From contig MCFE01000548.1 in assembly GCA_002104905.1 (NCBI GenBank), forward strand, positions 1 through 59,632: a stretch of DNA of 59,632 nucleotides, in the 5' to 3' direction. The DNA comes from Basidiobolus meristosporus CBS 931.73. Its lineage: Eukaryota > Basidiobolomycota > Basidiobolomycetes > Basidiobolales > Basidiobolaceae. A program made the translations under genes and the position numbers. The notes below the pieces were generated by a model that worked only from the letters and a program-made list of their open reading frames with translations, had not been told where the DNA came from and ran no database searches. This document shows positions 1 to 10,979 of this stretch, in pieces (positions within the stretch are counted from its first letter, which is position 1; every line of letters starts with the position of its first letter).

Positions 1-1374
1 GCTTTCGCCAGCAAACGCATCATGAAAGGTGGATTCTACACTTTGCGACTTGGCCTTGTGAGAAGTCGGCTTGATGAGCGGTTCGGTTATAGTTTGGATC
101 TCAGCTTTATGAGTGACACCGCTTGATAACTTTGGTGCCGCTTGAGGTACATAATCATTCGACTTCTCTGGTATATGGATACTTGCTTCCTTGCTGTTCT
201 CAGGCTCTCGTTGACGCTTTTTGGTAGGCACTGGCTGAAGCTCAGGACTCACTCTGGGCTCATCCCTCTTTTCGATCGGTGAAGTATTAGTATAGTGGGG
301 AGCCACGCGAGAGTCAGAATTACTCTTTGAGTCCTGAGATTTCTCGTCTTGATTCGCCTTGGGCACTTTGATTTCGAATGGCTTTGATGCAACAGTGTGC
401 CTAACAAGCCTCTTGGGACGTGTTGGTTTGTGTTTAGGGATTGCTGAACCTTGATCAGCGCCTAAGGTTTGCTCCGCAGGTTCATGGGATAATCTAGTCT
501 TCGTCTCAATGTCGTTAGAGCTTGGCACTCTAATAGGCTCTTTAGCCCTGGAATGAGACGCTTCTCCGGATTTAACTGAAGACTTGCTTGACTTGGTGAA
601 ATCATTGGTCAGTGAGGATTTTTTGGTCTGTTGTTCAACCGCCAGCTTGCTGGTTATTGAGCTCTTCTTTGCCGCGGAACTGTCAAAAGTAAAGACGAAA
701 CTATCGTTCATGTCGGTGTCCTGTGTGATCCCGGTTTTCCCAATACCCATGGAGGTGTCATCTTCACTCTCTTCTTCGGATTTCACTCTTTTGGTGTACT
801 CGGATACTTTCTTTGCTTTTCCCAAACGTTGTGTATCGGATTTGGCGCGAGTGCTAGGAACCTCTTTTGTGTAGGAGATATTTGATAGAACCTTTTTGGT
901 GAAGGTTGAGGGGGCAAAAGTCAATTCATCAAGAAGATCGCTTCTATCTTGGTCCACTGAATCCTCAGCCTCGTCAACGGGAATGTCAGAATCTGACAAC
1001 TCCACGTCCGATATCTCCCTGCAATGAAAATAAATATTCAGACACGTGATAATATCGAGTATTGTGTATCACTTGTGATTACTCTTTTTGCTTTTCTAAA
1101 AACGCAGCACGTAAATCGGCAACTAGTTCGGCGTTCTAATATATTCAGGCAAAAGGTCAACTATTGAAACGAAGCAAGTCTACGCCTATGTACATACCTT
1201 CCTGGTCAAACCTTTAATATTGTGTTTCTGTAATAAAGATGATACCAAAGTTTAATAAAGGCCTGAAGGGAGAACTTGAAACTACATATGACAACTAACC
1301 CGACATAAGGCCTGGAGCTCAGAGCGCTTTAGCCTGTCTAAATCTCTTGGGCTTATCGAAGTGCGTTTGCGCAT
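1..1374 (-). CDS. SAP-like domain, Ser/Lys-rich nuclear protein, 3' part cut by window edge
   Basis: Spliced minus-strand gene with four exons inside the window: 1374-1300, 1227-1198, 1135-1083 and 1018-1 (open to the edge). Junctions are GT..AG and keep one frame. The first 52 residues contain a helix-rich segment (LKRSELQALCRKHNIKG, then NAELVADLRAAFLEKQ) that has the spacing of a SAP motif, a small DNA-binding helix-extension-helix found in chromatin, repair and spindle proteins. The rest is low complexity: acidic patches (DVELSDSD), many Ser/Lys/Pro residues and basic clusters (TKKRQRE, KPTRPKRL) that look like nuclear localisation signals. From this I infer a nuclear DNA- or chromatin-binding protein. 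NuSAP-like proteins have an N-terminal SAP domain followed by a disordered basic region, which fits, but I cannot assign an orthologue. The small first exons make the start ATG well supported by splicing rather than by homology. Confidence 0.6.
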
Positions 1375-1902
1375 CGTATTGGGAATATGAATATTCTTGA
1401 CTTGGATAAAGTTAGGATAGATACAGTGTCAAAGCAATAACCTGTTGCTTTTTAGAATGTGTGGATTTTTGGTAGGGGGTATGTCAAGTGAAATAGAGAG
1501 CCTCAACTAATGTATGTAAATCCAAATATTGAGTCTGGAAAATCAAACATAAAGCTGGACTACTGTAAACAAAAACAATAGGGTTCCTGCACTTTGCGAT
1601 TAAATCCTATATACACATTGACACCAAAAGCCAATCAAGGACCCCGTCCCCCTAGTTCCTTATGATGCGTGCTCAATTTATTCGCGGTTTCTATGCGACA
1701 ATTGCACCATTGATATCATGAGATTAAGTGCACTGCTATATTTAAGCCATGATGTCAGGTGGACAGGGATTTACGTGTTGTAGAGAAAAGCCACTATTAC
1801 CTCGAATTCTCAGTGGTCCAAAATTTCCATTAATGTTGGTTTTATGGCTACCAGAAGTCCAAGCTATTGATTAAATCTCTCTTCACTATCGTCACCGATA
1901 TA
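1375..1902. promoter_or_regulatory. Divergent intergenic region, SAP-like gene and Tic20-like gene
   Basis: About 530 bases between two divergently oriented genes. It must hold both promoters. I see no convincing TATA box pair, tRNA or conserved reading frame. Confidence 0.4.
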
Positions 1903-2604
1903 ATGAGTCTAAGTCCGAATGCCACTTCCCCGGAGCCTCGTCAAGAGACTTCGAGCGGTCACGGCTATCAGCCAATAAACAACCATCCCTATGTGGGTTC
2001 ATCTTACCAACAAGACTTTGACGCCCCTGAGATAGCGTCTCGAACCATGACAGAACGAATGGAAGAAGGCGGTGCGAATGTGAATCGTTTCGAGACATCT
2101 GTTAATCTTCGCATAGACATAGAAGCGGCCTTGACTTACGTGTTATTTTGCTTCAGTGGTCCGTAACCCTCTGGTACACGATTTGCATCTCGACTAATAC
2201 CCCTCTTTATATAACAGGGGTGATTTTCCTGATTGTGGAGCAAAAGAACGATTACGTACGCTTTCACGCCTGGCAATCTAGCTTCACGTTTGGTGTTTTC
2301 TTTGTTAGTGATAATTTTTCGGCCTCTGCACAAAGCACCACGCTAACCCGTTGGACCGATAGGTGGTTCAATTCGTAATAGGCTTTATCTCCACCGTCTT
2401 ATGGTGGATACTTTTGGTGCTAGAAATTGGACTTGCAGGCTTTTTGGCGTAAGAACCCACCCACTACTAAATATATATTCCCAATTACATTATGGACTAA
2501 GATTGTCTTTCAGGTACCGAGCCTATGTCGATAGTGCCACGCTTGAACGCTATTTATTGCCATTCTTTGGTGACCATGCATCCCAATGGGTTGATAACGA
2601 ATAA
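1903..2604 (+). CDS. Tic20/DUF4870-like small membrane protein
   Basis: Four exons: 1903-2158, 2218-2303, 2363-2448, 2514-2604, giving 172 residues. The N-terminal about 75 residues are polar and Pro/Ser/Gln-rich. They are followed by three or four hydrophobic segments. The conserved-looking core contains the stretch VEQKNDYVRFHAWQS, typical of the fungal Tic20-like (DUF4870/UPF0132) family, and a C-terminal tail ending PFFGDHASQWVDNE. The family is made of small multi-pass membrane proteins of unknown biochemical role; the chloroplast name comes from distant similarity to an import component and does not imply plastids. The start is the first ATG in frame with the conserved exons; earlier TTG codons are ignored. 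The first intron would use an unusual GTCCGT donor, needed to hold the frame. Confidence 0.75.
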
Positions 2605-4062
2605 TTTCATCGATTTTTTAAGATACGTTTGGTCCATCATCCATCCCAAACCTTTCAGCAATATTATTTGCGTTGAAATTTTCGCGAATTATGGAAATCA
2701 TAATATTAGGATTGGTGATCTATTTCGGTGAATTTATGCATGCAATTCTTGATAGAAAACCCAACCCAAAAAAACCCAGTAAATACCAGATAAACTATAT
2801 CCATGATATATTAGTAGCCAAATTTGCTTTCAATATCAGGGGTATCTTGTGCCGATGATTACAATAAGTCTCTGTACTTTCAAACAAAGTCAACGCGCGT
2901 GTTGATGTTTACTACAGAGAAACAGCTCACCACTATTTAGGTATACAACTGTACCAATAGATAATTAAGCTAAAAACTCTCCGATAGCGCCCTAACAACA
3001 AGCATACAGTAAATACAGATATCGCAAGAACATCATTGGGTTACTATACTAGGACACAAGTGTATCTTTAGATCTCTGCGAAGTCAGCGGCAACCGGTAA
3101 ACCCCGTACGAGAAAAGGCCAAGCGGTAGTCACAGAAACACGCACTTATCATTATGTCATTTTAAACATTAAGCTGGCTGCACTAAGGTCGAAAACCTCA
3201 AAGAAATAAATCCATCCGATATTCAAAATTACCTTCCAATGGGCACCACCGATCCTTATGAATCTAGAAGTATGTAATCTTTCCACGCCTTCCACGAAGA
3301 AACCGCATGTCCTCATCTTGGAACTGTTTGCTTTTATTTGGAACTATTCATGGGTGATGGAGTCGTAGGGTGACTAAATATAGGACATATATGTTAAATT
3401 CTACCAGGCGATTGAAAAAAGAAGATTAGTTGGTGATCCTAAATCAAGTTACTCTACTCCAATGCAACATAGAGTGTTCTTCATGTAAAGAGGATTCCTA
3501 AGGAAAGTGCCAGGGTACGTGTCTTAGAACACCACACGGTAACGAAATTGACGGATTTCTCACTTTCCATTTTAGGGAATTACAAGAATGAGCAGACATA
3601 TCGAATCGAGCCGATCTATTTTTAACCTGGTTATTCGTGGAAAGATACATAGGCAGTTCGGTGCAGTAACCAGAGCCATATATGTTTCAGGGAGAGCTGA
3701 ATAAGTTGCGATAAACTTTATTTGACAAGATGGATTTCCAAAATTCTTTACGAACCATGTTTTTATCATCGTGTTGGTGGACGCAACTTTTGTTATTAAT
3801 AAGAGGGCATGAAGTCGTTCATTGGTGGCAGTGGTGTTGTTTTCATTCAGCTCAATCTGGATAAAAGAATTAATCCCGTTTTTCTTTCTTGATATTTAAG
3901 ATCAAGGCTGGACTTGGATAGTTCACTTACTGAAGCTTCATTCATCTCTCGCCTGTTTCATAGTCCCCCTCACACTTCCTTTAGAGTATTCCCACACGGG
4001 AATAGCAAATTCCGCATTTCTTACTAATTTTCTTCATATAGTCTCCTTATTCTTTCACTAAC
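2605..4062. other. Intergenic region upstream of the intronless FKS gene
   Basis: About 1.45 kb, AT-rich, without a reading frame I can support. The last 120 bases before the FKS start are pyrimidine-rich (CT runs), as in promoters and 5' leaders of highly expressed fungal genes. The remainder shows nothing recognisable. Confidence 0.4.
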
Positions 4063-7000
4063 ATGGCTCAGGAATCTAATAGAGCCATACCCGCTTCCCC
4101 TCAGTCGAGTGGCAATGATAATAGCTTCGTTGAGTTGGAGCATCTCGAGCGCTCCAACCCACACAGCTACTTCACCAGGATGAACTCCCATAATTTTTAC
4201 AGACAACCAACCCAACCAAATCCTCAACCTACCAACGGCCCACCATCCCACACTTTTTCGGATTTCAGTGCTGATCTAACTGAGAGCGAAGCTGCTTACC
4301 CAACCCGGTACAATGTTGACTCCGAGAGTGACTCAACATACAGCGACAGCATCCATGGCCCAACTTCCCAACAAAGATCGCCTTACATGACGCCGGGCGT
4401 TGACATGAATAATCTGTTCGCATCGATGATGCAAGGCCATTTTGAAAATAGCCGCTATGCCAATTTTGCCACATCCACCGAATCCCTGGTTGCTTTGCTG
4501 GAAAACAAGAACGGTGCTAACAGCAGTACTTCTTCACGTAGCAACTCCTGGGTCTCCAACAGCTACCCCCCAGTGATGGACAATAATGGGCAGCCTCTTA
4601 GTCATATATCCAAGAAAGAAAATCCCTGGCCAACTTGGAAGGACAGCGAGGTTCCGATCACCAGGGTGGAGATTGCTGATATATTCGAGGATTTACAGAG
4701 GCGTTTCGGCTTTCAAAAGGACAATATGCGCAACATGTATGACGCGTTCATGACCATGCTTGACTCCAGAGCATCAAGAATGTCCACTTCCCAGGCCTTG
4801 GTTACCCTTCATGCCGATTATATCGGCGGGGAGAACGCCAATTATAAGAAGTGGTTCTTTTGCGCTCATCTTGACAAAGATGATCCCGAATACTTCCAAG
4901 CGAGAGGTGCCACCCGCAATAACCTCCCGACCGACAAAGATATTGAATCCCAGGATTCTCCCGAGACAGCCCAGTCACTTTGGTTCAACCGTATGGCTCA
5001 AATGTCGCCATACGATAGAGTTCGGCAGGTGGCCCTTTATCTCATGATTTGGGGTGAGGCATGTATCATTCGGTTTACTCCCGAGGTTCTTTGCTTTGTC
5101 TTCAAGCTTGCATGGGATTACTACACTAGCCCTGAATGTCAAGCTTCACTTGAGCCTGCAGTTGAGGGGGAATATCTGGAGAACGTTATTCGGCCACTGT
5201 ACAATTTCATCCGTGACCAGCAATATGAGGTTGCCGATGGAAAGTATGTGCGCAAGGAGAAAGACCACCATGAAATCATAGGATACGACGATGTGAACGA
5301 GCTGTTTTGGTCTCCTAAAGGGTTGGAGAGAATCATTTTGCAAGACCGTGCGACGAAGCTTATGGAATACCATCATTCCAAGAGATACCACAAGCTTGCC
5401 CAGGTTCATTGGGAGTCTGCTTTCCAGAAAACATATAAGGAACGGCGATCATGGCTTCATATCGCTCTCAACTTCTCTAGAATATGGATTCTCCATATTA
5501 TCGGGTTTTACTACTACACCGCAGCAAACGCAACCTATTTCTACACCTTGGAATCCGAGGCCTTTACCCCTCTACCCGCCCAACTCACTGTGTTGGGACT
5601 TGCTGGCGCGTTATCTTCTTTGATCATGATGTTTTGCACTTTCCTTGAATTCGCGTTCTTGCCCACTTCTTGGGTCAACTCGAACATTCTTATGAAGCGT
5701 TTGGTGTATCTTTTGGTAGGCGTGTGCATCAACATCGGCCCGGCAATATACGTTCTTGGCTTCGATCGTGACTCTCAGGTAGCTCTGATTGTTGCTAGCG
5801 TGCATCTCGCCGTCTCCGTTGTTACCTCGCTTGTGTTCATCTTTGTCCCAAGCGGCAAGCTGTTCAGACTTTTGAGCAAGAACACCACCGGCACATCGAA
5901 AAACCTTACCAATCGGACATTTACCAGCAATTTCCCTTCAATTCCTAAACGTGATCGCCTAGTATCGTTCGCTCTATGGATCTGCATTTTCTCATGCAAA
6001 TTCGCCGAAAGTTACTTTTTCCTGGCTCTTTCCTTCAAGGATTCTCTCGAGTCGACGTACAACGCTCGCAATCAATGCAGTGGTACTAACGTCACTGCTC
6101 TGTGCTACATCATGGTGTATGTAAGTATGATCCTTATGATATTGCTCGATCTGCTTCTATTCTTCCTGGATACCTACCTGTGGTATACCGTGTGGAGCAC
6201 TGCATTCAGTGTAGTACATTCATTCTATCTTGGTGATTCGTTCTGGTCCAGCTGGAGAAACGTTTTTGGTCGTATCTCAAGCCACATTTTCACTCAACTG
6301 CTAGCTACTAATGCTATGGATGTGAAGTATAAGCCCAAGATCCTGTGCTCGCAAATTTGGAATGCGTTTGTGATTTCGATGTATCGTGATCATCTGCTTT
6401 CACTTGATCACCTGCAAGCGCTTCTGTACCAACAGATACCTGGTGAGGAAGGCCGCCCATCACTACAAACACCAGCACTCTTGGACCCCAAGCTACCCCT
6501 GAACGACTGCTTCCCCAGTGGAAGTGAAGCTGAGCGTCGCATGACGTTTTTCGCTCAGAGTCTATCCATGCCCATGCCCAAGCCTGTTTCGGTGGATCGT
6601 ATGCCCACCTTCACAGTCTTCACCCCCCATTACGCAGAGAAAATCCTCCTGTCGCTTAGAGAGATTATTCGCGAAGACGATCAGTATACGCATGTCACCT
6701 TGTTGGAATATCTGAAGAAGCTTCACCCTCTTGAATGGGACAACTTTGTCAAGGATACCAAGATACTGGCCGATGAAAATGCCATGTTCCTAAACAACAG
6801 TGATCCACTGCTGTCGGAAGCATCCAAATCAGAAACCAAGGGCCCTACAGACGATCTACCATTCTACTGCATCGGGTTCAAGTCAGCCTCGCCCGAGTTC
6901 ACCCTGAGAACCAGAATCTGGGCCTCGCTCCGGTCTCAAACCCTGTATCGTACCATCTCCGGATTCATGAACTATTCGAAGGCGCTTAAACTTTTGTATC

Positions 7001-9561
7001 AGGTGGAGAATCCGGAAATGGCCCAGCAATTTGGTGGGTTCAATGAGGGATTGGATCAAGCCATTGAACAAATGGCCCGCAGAAAGTTCAAATTCGTGGT
7101 GTCCATGCAGCGATTCACCAAATTCTCGAAGGAAGAAAGGGAGAATGTCGATTTCCTATTCAACTCCTATCCAGAATTGCAGGTTGCCTATTTGGATGAG
7201 GTGCCGTCTCGAGTGCAGGGTGAACCTCCCCGTGTTTATAGTTGCTTGATTGACGGATATTGTGAACTTGGCCCTGACGGAAAACGTAAGCCCAGATACC
7301 GGATCCTTCTTCCTGGCAATCCTATCCTTGGTGATGGCAAGTCCGACAACCAGAATCACTCCATCATCTTCACCAGAGGTGAGTACCTTCAGCTCATCGA
7401 TGCCAACCAGGACAACTATCTCGAGGAAGCCCTGAAGATCCGAAATGTTCTTGGAGAGTTTGAGCAGTTTGACGGGACCAACCTTGACCCATATGCACCA
7501 CAGACTGGCCCATCAAAGCCACCAGTTGCCATCGTCGGGGCGCGCGAGTACATCTTCTCGGAGAACATCGGAGTGCTGGGAGATGTAGCGGCAGGGAAGG
7601 AGCAGATCTGGGGTACGGTCACTGGGCGCATCATGGCCAAGGTCGGGGGCAAGCTTCATTACGGACATCCGGATTTCCTGAACTCGATCTTCATGACCAC
7701 CCGAGGAGGAGTGAGCAAGGCCCAGAAGGGACTTCACCTCAACGAGGATATCTATGCTGGTATGAACGCGTTCGAGCGAGGTGGAAGAATCAAGCATACC
7801 GAGTATTTCCAGTGCGGCAAAGGACGTGATCTTGGCTTCTGCAGTGTTTTGAATTTTGTCACCAAGATTGGAACTGGTATGGGAGAGCAAATGCTATCTC
7901 GAGAGCAATACTATATCGGAACACAACTACCATTGGATCGATTCTTGACCTTCTACTATGCCCATCCTGGATTCCACGTAAACAACATCATGGTTATGGC
8001 CACAGTACAGCTCTTCCTTCTCACTCTGACATTTGTGTCAACTATGGCTCAGCTCATGGTGACTTGCGACTACGACAACTTCAATGGAATTCTCCAGCCC
8101 ACAAATTGTTACAATTATTCGCCAGTTATTCAGTGGATTCAGAGAACAGTGATCGCCATCGTGATGATGTTCCTAGTCAACTTTGTTCCGTTGTTCTTGC
8201 AAGTTCTCTCTGAGCAAGGTTTCTTGCGCAGTATCTCACGCCTTGGCAAGCAGTTCTTCTCCCTCTCGCCTTTCTTCGAGGTGTTTGTGACACAGATCTA
8301 TGCCAACAGCATTGTCTCCAACCTGAGCTTCGGCGGGGCTAGATACATCGGTACAGGGCGTGGCTTTGCCACCAGCCGTATACCGTTCTCGATCCTGTAT
8401 GCTCGGTTCGCCAACTCCAGCATCTACTTTGGAATGCGTGTTTTCTTGCTGTTGCTCTTCTTGACTTTGTCGATGTGGATGCCACACTATATTTACTTCT
8501 GGTACACGGTAATTGCCCTTACCATTTCGCCGTTCTTCTTTAACCCGCACCAGTTTGGCTTCACGGACTTCATACTGGATTACCGCGAGTACCTTCGCTG
8601 GCTCTCTTCAGGCAACTCATCATCCGACAACAATTCGTGGATCTCTCACTGTCGCTTGGCCAGAACTCGGATCACTGGTTACAAGCGCAAGAGGCTTGGA
8701 GACTCTAGACGCAGACTCGGCGGAGGAGTTCCAAGAGCCCGCTTCTCGGCCATCTTCATGATTGAATTACTATTGCCAGTTCTCATGGCGGCTATGCTTT
8801 CCGTAGCTTTCACGTTCGTCTCCACCACCCACAAGGGACCCACTTATGCTCTCGCACGTATTGCCATTATTGCCCTTGCTCCACTTGCCTTCAACGCCGC
8901 AGTGTTGATCGTCCTTTTCGTTATATCGATCTTCGTCGGGCCAATCGTCGGGGCATTCTACGCACATTTCGGATCTATCATGGCAACATTCGGACATTTC
9001 TTGGCGGTTCTGATCTTCAGTGCCGACTTTGTGTTTGCCTGGTGGCTTGAACAGTGGCTGCTTTCCAATGCGATTCTGGCGATGATCACCACATGCTTTG
9101 TTCACCGCGCAATCTTCCGAGTTCTCATGGCTTCCTTCCTTACCAGAGAGTTTGGACAAGACGAAACGAACATCGCTTGGTGGAGCGGAAAGTGGTACGG
9201 CCGCGGACTCGGATGGATGGCCTTCTCACAGCCGCTGCGTGAGTTTGTCTGCAAGATCATCGAGATGACATACTTCGCCACTGATTTTGTCATTGGTCAT
9301 AGTATTCTCTTTGTTTTGTTCCCATTCTGCCTGATCCCTGGCATGGATAAGCTTCACTCGATGACGCTGTTCTGGTTGCGTCCCAGTCGTCAGATCAGAC
9401 CACCTATCTACTCGCTCAAACAAAGACGTGAGCGTCGCTTCGGAGTCATTGTCTACACCTTCATCTTTATCATTATGTTCGCATTCTTCTTTGGAGTCTA
9501 CATCGCACCCCTCTTCTACTCCAAATACTTCCCTTACAAAACTCATAATCTTCCCTTTTAA
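4063..9561 (+). CDS. FKS1: 1,3-beta-glucan synthase catalytic subunit, intronless copy
   Basis: Single open frame of 1832 residues, full length for GT48 glucan synthases. The enzyme sits in the plasma membrane and makes beta-1,3-glucan from UDP-glucose. Order: disordered Ser/Asn/Pro-rich N-terminus (about 1-190), FKS1 domain 1 (about 300-420, with MSPYDRVRQVALYLMIWGEA), a first membrane block (about 460-760), the large cytoplasmic catalytic region (about 830-1300, with the conserved GEYLQLIDANQDNYLEE) and a second membrane block to the C-terminus. The RITG of the proposed UDP-glucose site is at about 1537. The segment matching echinocandin hot spot 1 reads FFLALSFKDS (about 651-661), and the hot spot 2 equivalent QWIQRTV (about 1355). 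A paralogue lies 2 kb downstream on the other strand; parts of the catalytic region are nearly identical to it in DNA. The lack of introns here, against two in the paralogue, is notable. Confidence 0.97.
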   Translation: MAQESNRAIPASPQSSGNDNSFVELEHLERSNPHSYFTRMNSHNFYRQPTQPNPQPTNGPPSHTFSDFSADLTESEAAYPTRYNVDSESDSTYSDSIHGPTSQQRSPYMTPGVDMNNLFASMMQGHFENSRYANFATSTESLVALLENKNGANSSTSSRSNSWVSNSYPPVMDNNGQPLSHISKKENPWPTWKDSEVPITRVEIADIFEDLQRRFGFQKDNMRNMYDAFMTMLDSRASRMSTSQALVTLHADYIGGENANYKKWFFCAHLDKDDPEYFQARGATRNNLPTDKDIESQDSPETAQSLWFNRMAQMSPYDRVRQVALYLMIWGEACIIRFTPEVLCFVFKLAWDYYTSPECQASLEPAVEGEYLENVIRPLYNFIRDQQYEVADGKYVRKEKDHHEIIGYDDVNELFWSPKGLERIILQDRATKLMEYHHSKRYHKLAQVHWESAFQKTYKERRSWLHIALNFSRIWILHIIGFYYYTAANATYFYTLESEAFTPLPAQLTVLGLAGALSSLIMMFCTFLEFAFLPTSWVNSNILMKRLVYLLVGVCINIGPAIYVLGFDRDSQVALIVASVHLAVSVVTSLVFIFVPSGKLFRLLSKNTTGTSKNLTNRTFTSNFPSIPKRDRLVSFALWICIFSCKFAESYFFLALSFKDSLESTYNARNQCSGTNVTALCYIMVYVSMILMILLDLLLFFLDTYLWYTVWSTAFSVVHSFYLGDSFWSSWRNVFGRISSHIFTQLLATNAMDVKYKPKILCSQIWNAFVISMYRDHLLSLDHLQALLYQQIPGEEGRPSLQTPALLDPKLPLNDCFPSGSEAERRMTFFAQSLSMPMPKPVSVDRMPTFTVFTPHYAEKILLSLREIIREDDQYTHVTLLEYLKKLHPLEWDNFVKDTKILADENAMFLNNSDPLLSEASKSETKGPTDDLPFYCIGFKSASPEFTLRTRIWASLRSQTLYRTISGFMNYSKALKLLYQVENPEMAQQFGGFNEGLDQAIEQMARRKFKFVVSMQRFTKFSKEERENVDFLFNSYPELQVAYLDEVPSRVQGEPPRVYSCLIDGYCELGPDGKRKPRYRILLPGNPILGDGKSDNQNHSIIFTRGEYLQLIDANQDNYLEEALKIRNVLGEFEQFDGTNLDPYAPQTGPSKPPVAIVGAREYIFSENIGVLGDVAAGKEQIWGTVTGRIMAKVGGKLHYGHPDFLNSIFMTTRGGVSKAQKGLHLNEDIYAGMNAFERGGRIKHTEYFQCGKGRDLGFCSVLNFVTKIGTGMGEQMLSREQYYIGTQLPLDRFLTFYYAHPGFHVNNIMVMATVQLFLLTLTFVSTMAQLMVTCDYDNFNGILQPTNCYNYSPVIQWIQRTVIAIVMMFLVNFVPLFLQVLSEQGFLRSISRLGKQFFSLSPFFEVFVTQIYANSIVSNLSFGGARYIGTGRGFATSRIPFSILYARFANSSIYFGMRVFLLLLFLTLSMWMPHYIYFWYTVIALTISPFFFNPHQFGFTDFILDYREYLRWLSSGNSSSDNNSWISHCRLARTRITGYKRKRLGDSRRRLGGGVPRARFSAIFMIELLLPVLMAAMLSVAFTFVSTTHKGPTYALARIAIIALAPLAFNAAVLIVLFVISIFVGPIVGAFYAHFGSIMATFGHFLAVLIFSADFVFAWWLEQWLLSNAILAMITTCFVHRAIFRVLMASFLTREFGQDETNIAWWSGKWYGRGLGWMAFSQPLREFVCKIIEMTYFATDFVIGHSILFVLFPFCLIPGMDKLHSMTLFWLRPSRQIRPPIYSLKQRRERRFGVIVYTFIFIIMFAFFFGVYIAPLFYSKYFPYKTHNLPF

Positions 9562-10061
9562 TGTACAGTAGTAGCGTATATCCCATTCAGTAGATAAAAT
9601 AAATCTTTTCCCAATCTGGACGTATAGCGGTTTCTGGTTCGCATGGTTCCACTGAACTCACCTTATCCAACTCTATTTATCCATAGCTGTGCACTAATCA
9701 AAGGCCAGGCGAGTGCGGACTCCATCTATATTTAACTATTGGTACCAACTAGCACGGACACCCAAATAGGTGGCAAGCGTGTTGTTTGGTAATCCAAAGA
9801 TCCAGATCCTTTGAGGAGATGGCTGTGTTCCATTGGATATGGGTGGAATGAGTCAGAAGGGTCGATTGTGCTATTATTGGCTCGATAGGGGCAGAGATAA
9901 CCCTCTTTTGAACGAATCAGAGCTTGTTTCAATGGGCTGCTTAGGATCGCAGCGGGGTAGGTGAGAAATATGAGTCTCGAGGCAGGGTCGACCATCACCC
10001 AAGTTGCTCCATTCAGCTTCTTCCCTAGTCACTAATAGTCTAGCATAAACGCGGTATATCC
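9562..10061. other. Intergenic region between FKS copy 1 and the trihelix gene
   Basis: 500 bases. An AATAAA-like signal (ataaaataaat, about 9594-9604) follows the FKS stop codon by about 35 bases and is the likely polyadenylation signal. The rest should hold the promoter of the downstream gene; no other feature seen. Confidence 0.4.
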
Positions 10062-10979
10062 ATGAGTTCCGATAGCCTTGGGTCACTTTCCATACCAACA
10101 ATAACCGCCTCCCCAGGCACAAACTCACTCTCTGTTGGAGATGCTCAGGGAACACCGAGTAGAGATTTGTGGACACGTGAGGAGACCCTTACTTTAATTC
10201 ACAGTTGGCGTTCTTTCACGAGCGAGAATATCAAGGGGAAATATTCCAAAGTCGCCGAAATCTTAAGACAAAAAGGATACAACAGAACCGCTCGCCAATG
10301 CGAGGATCGCTGGAAAACCCTACTCAAAAGATACAAGGTAAGCTGACCTTTCTCACCCGCGACAACTCAGGTCGTGTTAGCTCATTGGCTGTTGAATTAC
10401 TAGAGATTTATACGTTACAAAGCCCAAGGTGGAGGCGGCCAGTTCTTTCCTTTTGAGAAAGAGATGGAACAAGCAATCGAGGAGCGAACTACTATTCACA
10501 CACCTACCATTTTGGGGCAAAGCGCAGGTGCAGATTCCATGAGCATTTTCATGTCACAACAACCTACTCTTGCCACTGCCCCCTCACACAAACATGAAGG
10601 GCTGGTGGCTAATGCAGTCCCCAACCTGATGATGTCAGATGTTCACTCTTTTGTGAGCCCTTCATGTAACGGTGGACGCCACTCTTCCGAGGATGCTAAA
10701 GATGATGATGATCCGGAAGAGGATGTCGGTAATTATAGGTATCAGAATGCTTTCCAACAGGATGTTGTTGACTCTCTAAGGTCTATTGAGAAACTTCAAC
10801 GCGATTCACATCAACTACAATTCAAAATGATTGAAGAGAATCGACGAGGGATGGAGGTTCAATACTCAGATCTCACCGAAAGGTGGAACCGTATGGAGGA
10901 GAGACAGGGGCAGCTTATAGCTATTTTGGCACATCTTGCTGGCGCACCCCACCTTGCTCAACTCTCCAAACCTCAATGA
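10062..10979 (+). CDS. Trihelix/Myb-SANT-like DNA-binding protein
   Basis: Two exons, 10062-10337 and 10404-10979, 283 residues. Residues about 34-100 form a Myb/SANT-like (trihelix) DNA-binding domain: WTREETLTLIHSW, then KYSKVAEILRQKGYNRTARQCEDRWKTLL, with the characteristic spaced tryptophans and the helix that normally reads DNA. The splice junction falls inside the domain (RYK/RFIRYK), and removing the intron restores a continuous sequence. The middle is acidic (DDDDPEEDVG) and the C-terminal about 70 residues are predicted coiled coil (SLRSIEKLQRDSHQLQ), suggesting dimerisation. I infer a sequence-specific transcription factor. It sits between the two facing FKS genes; nothing in the sequence proves that it regulates them. 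Confidence 0.75.

Noticed and set aside
8770-9159. 129-codon antisense frame in FKS copy 1
   Set aside because: Lies wholly within a certain coding exon; composition is that of reverse-complemented membrane segments.
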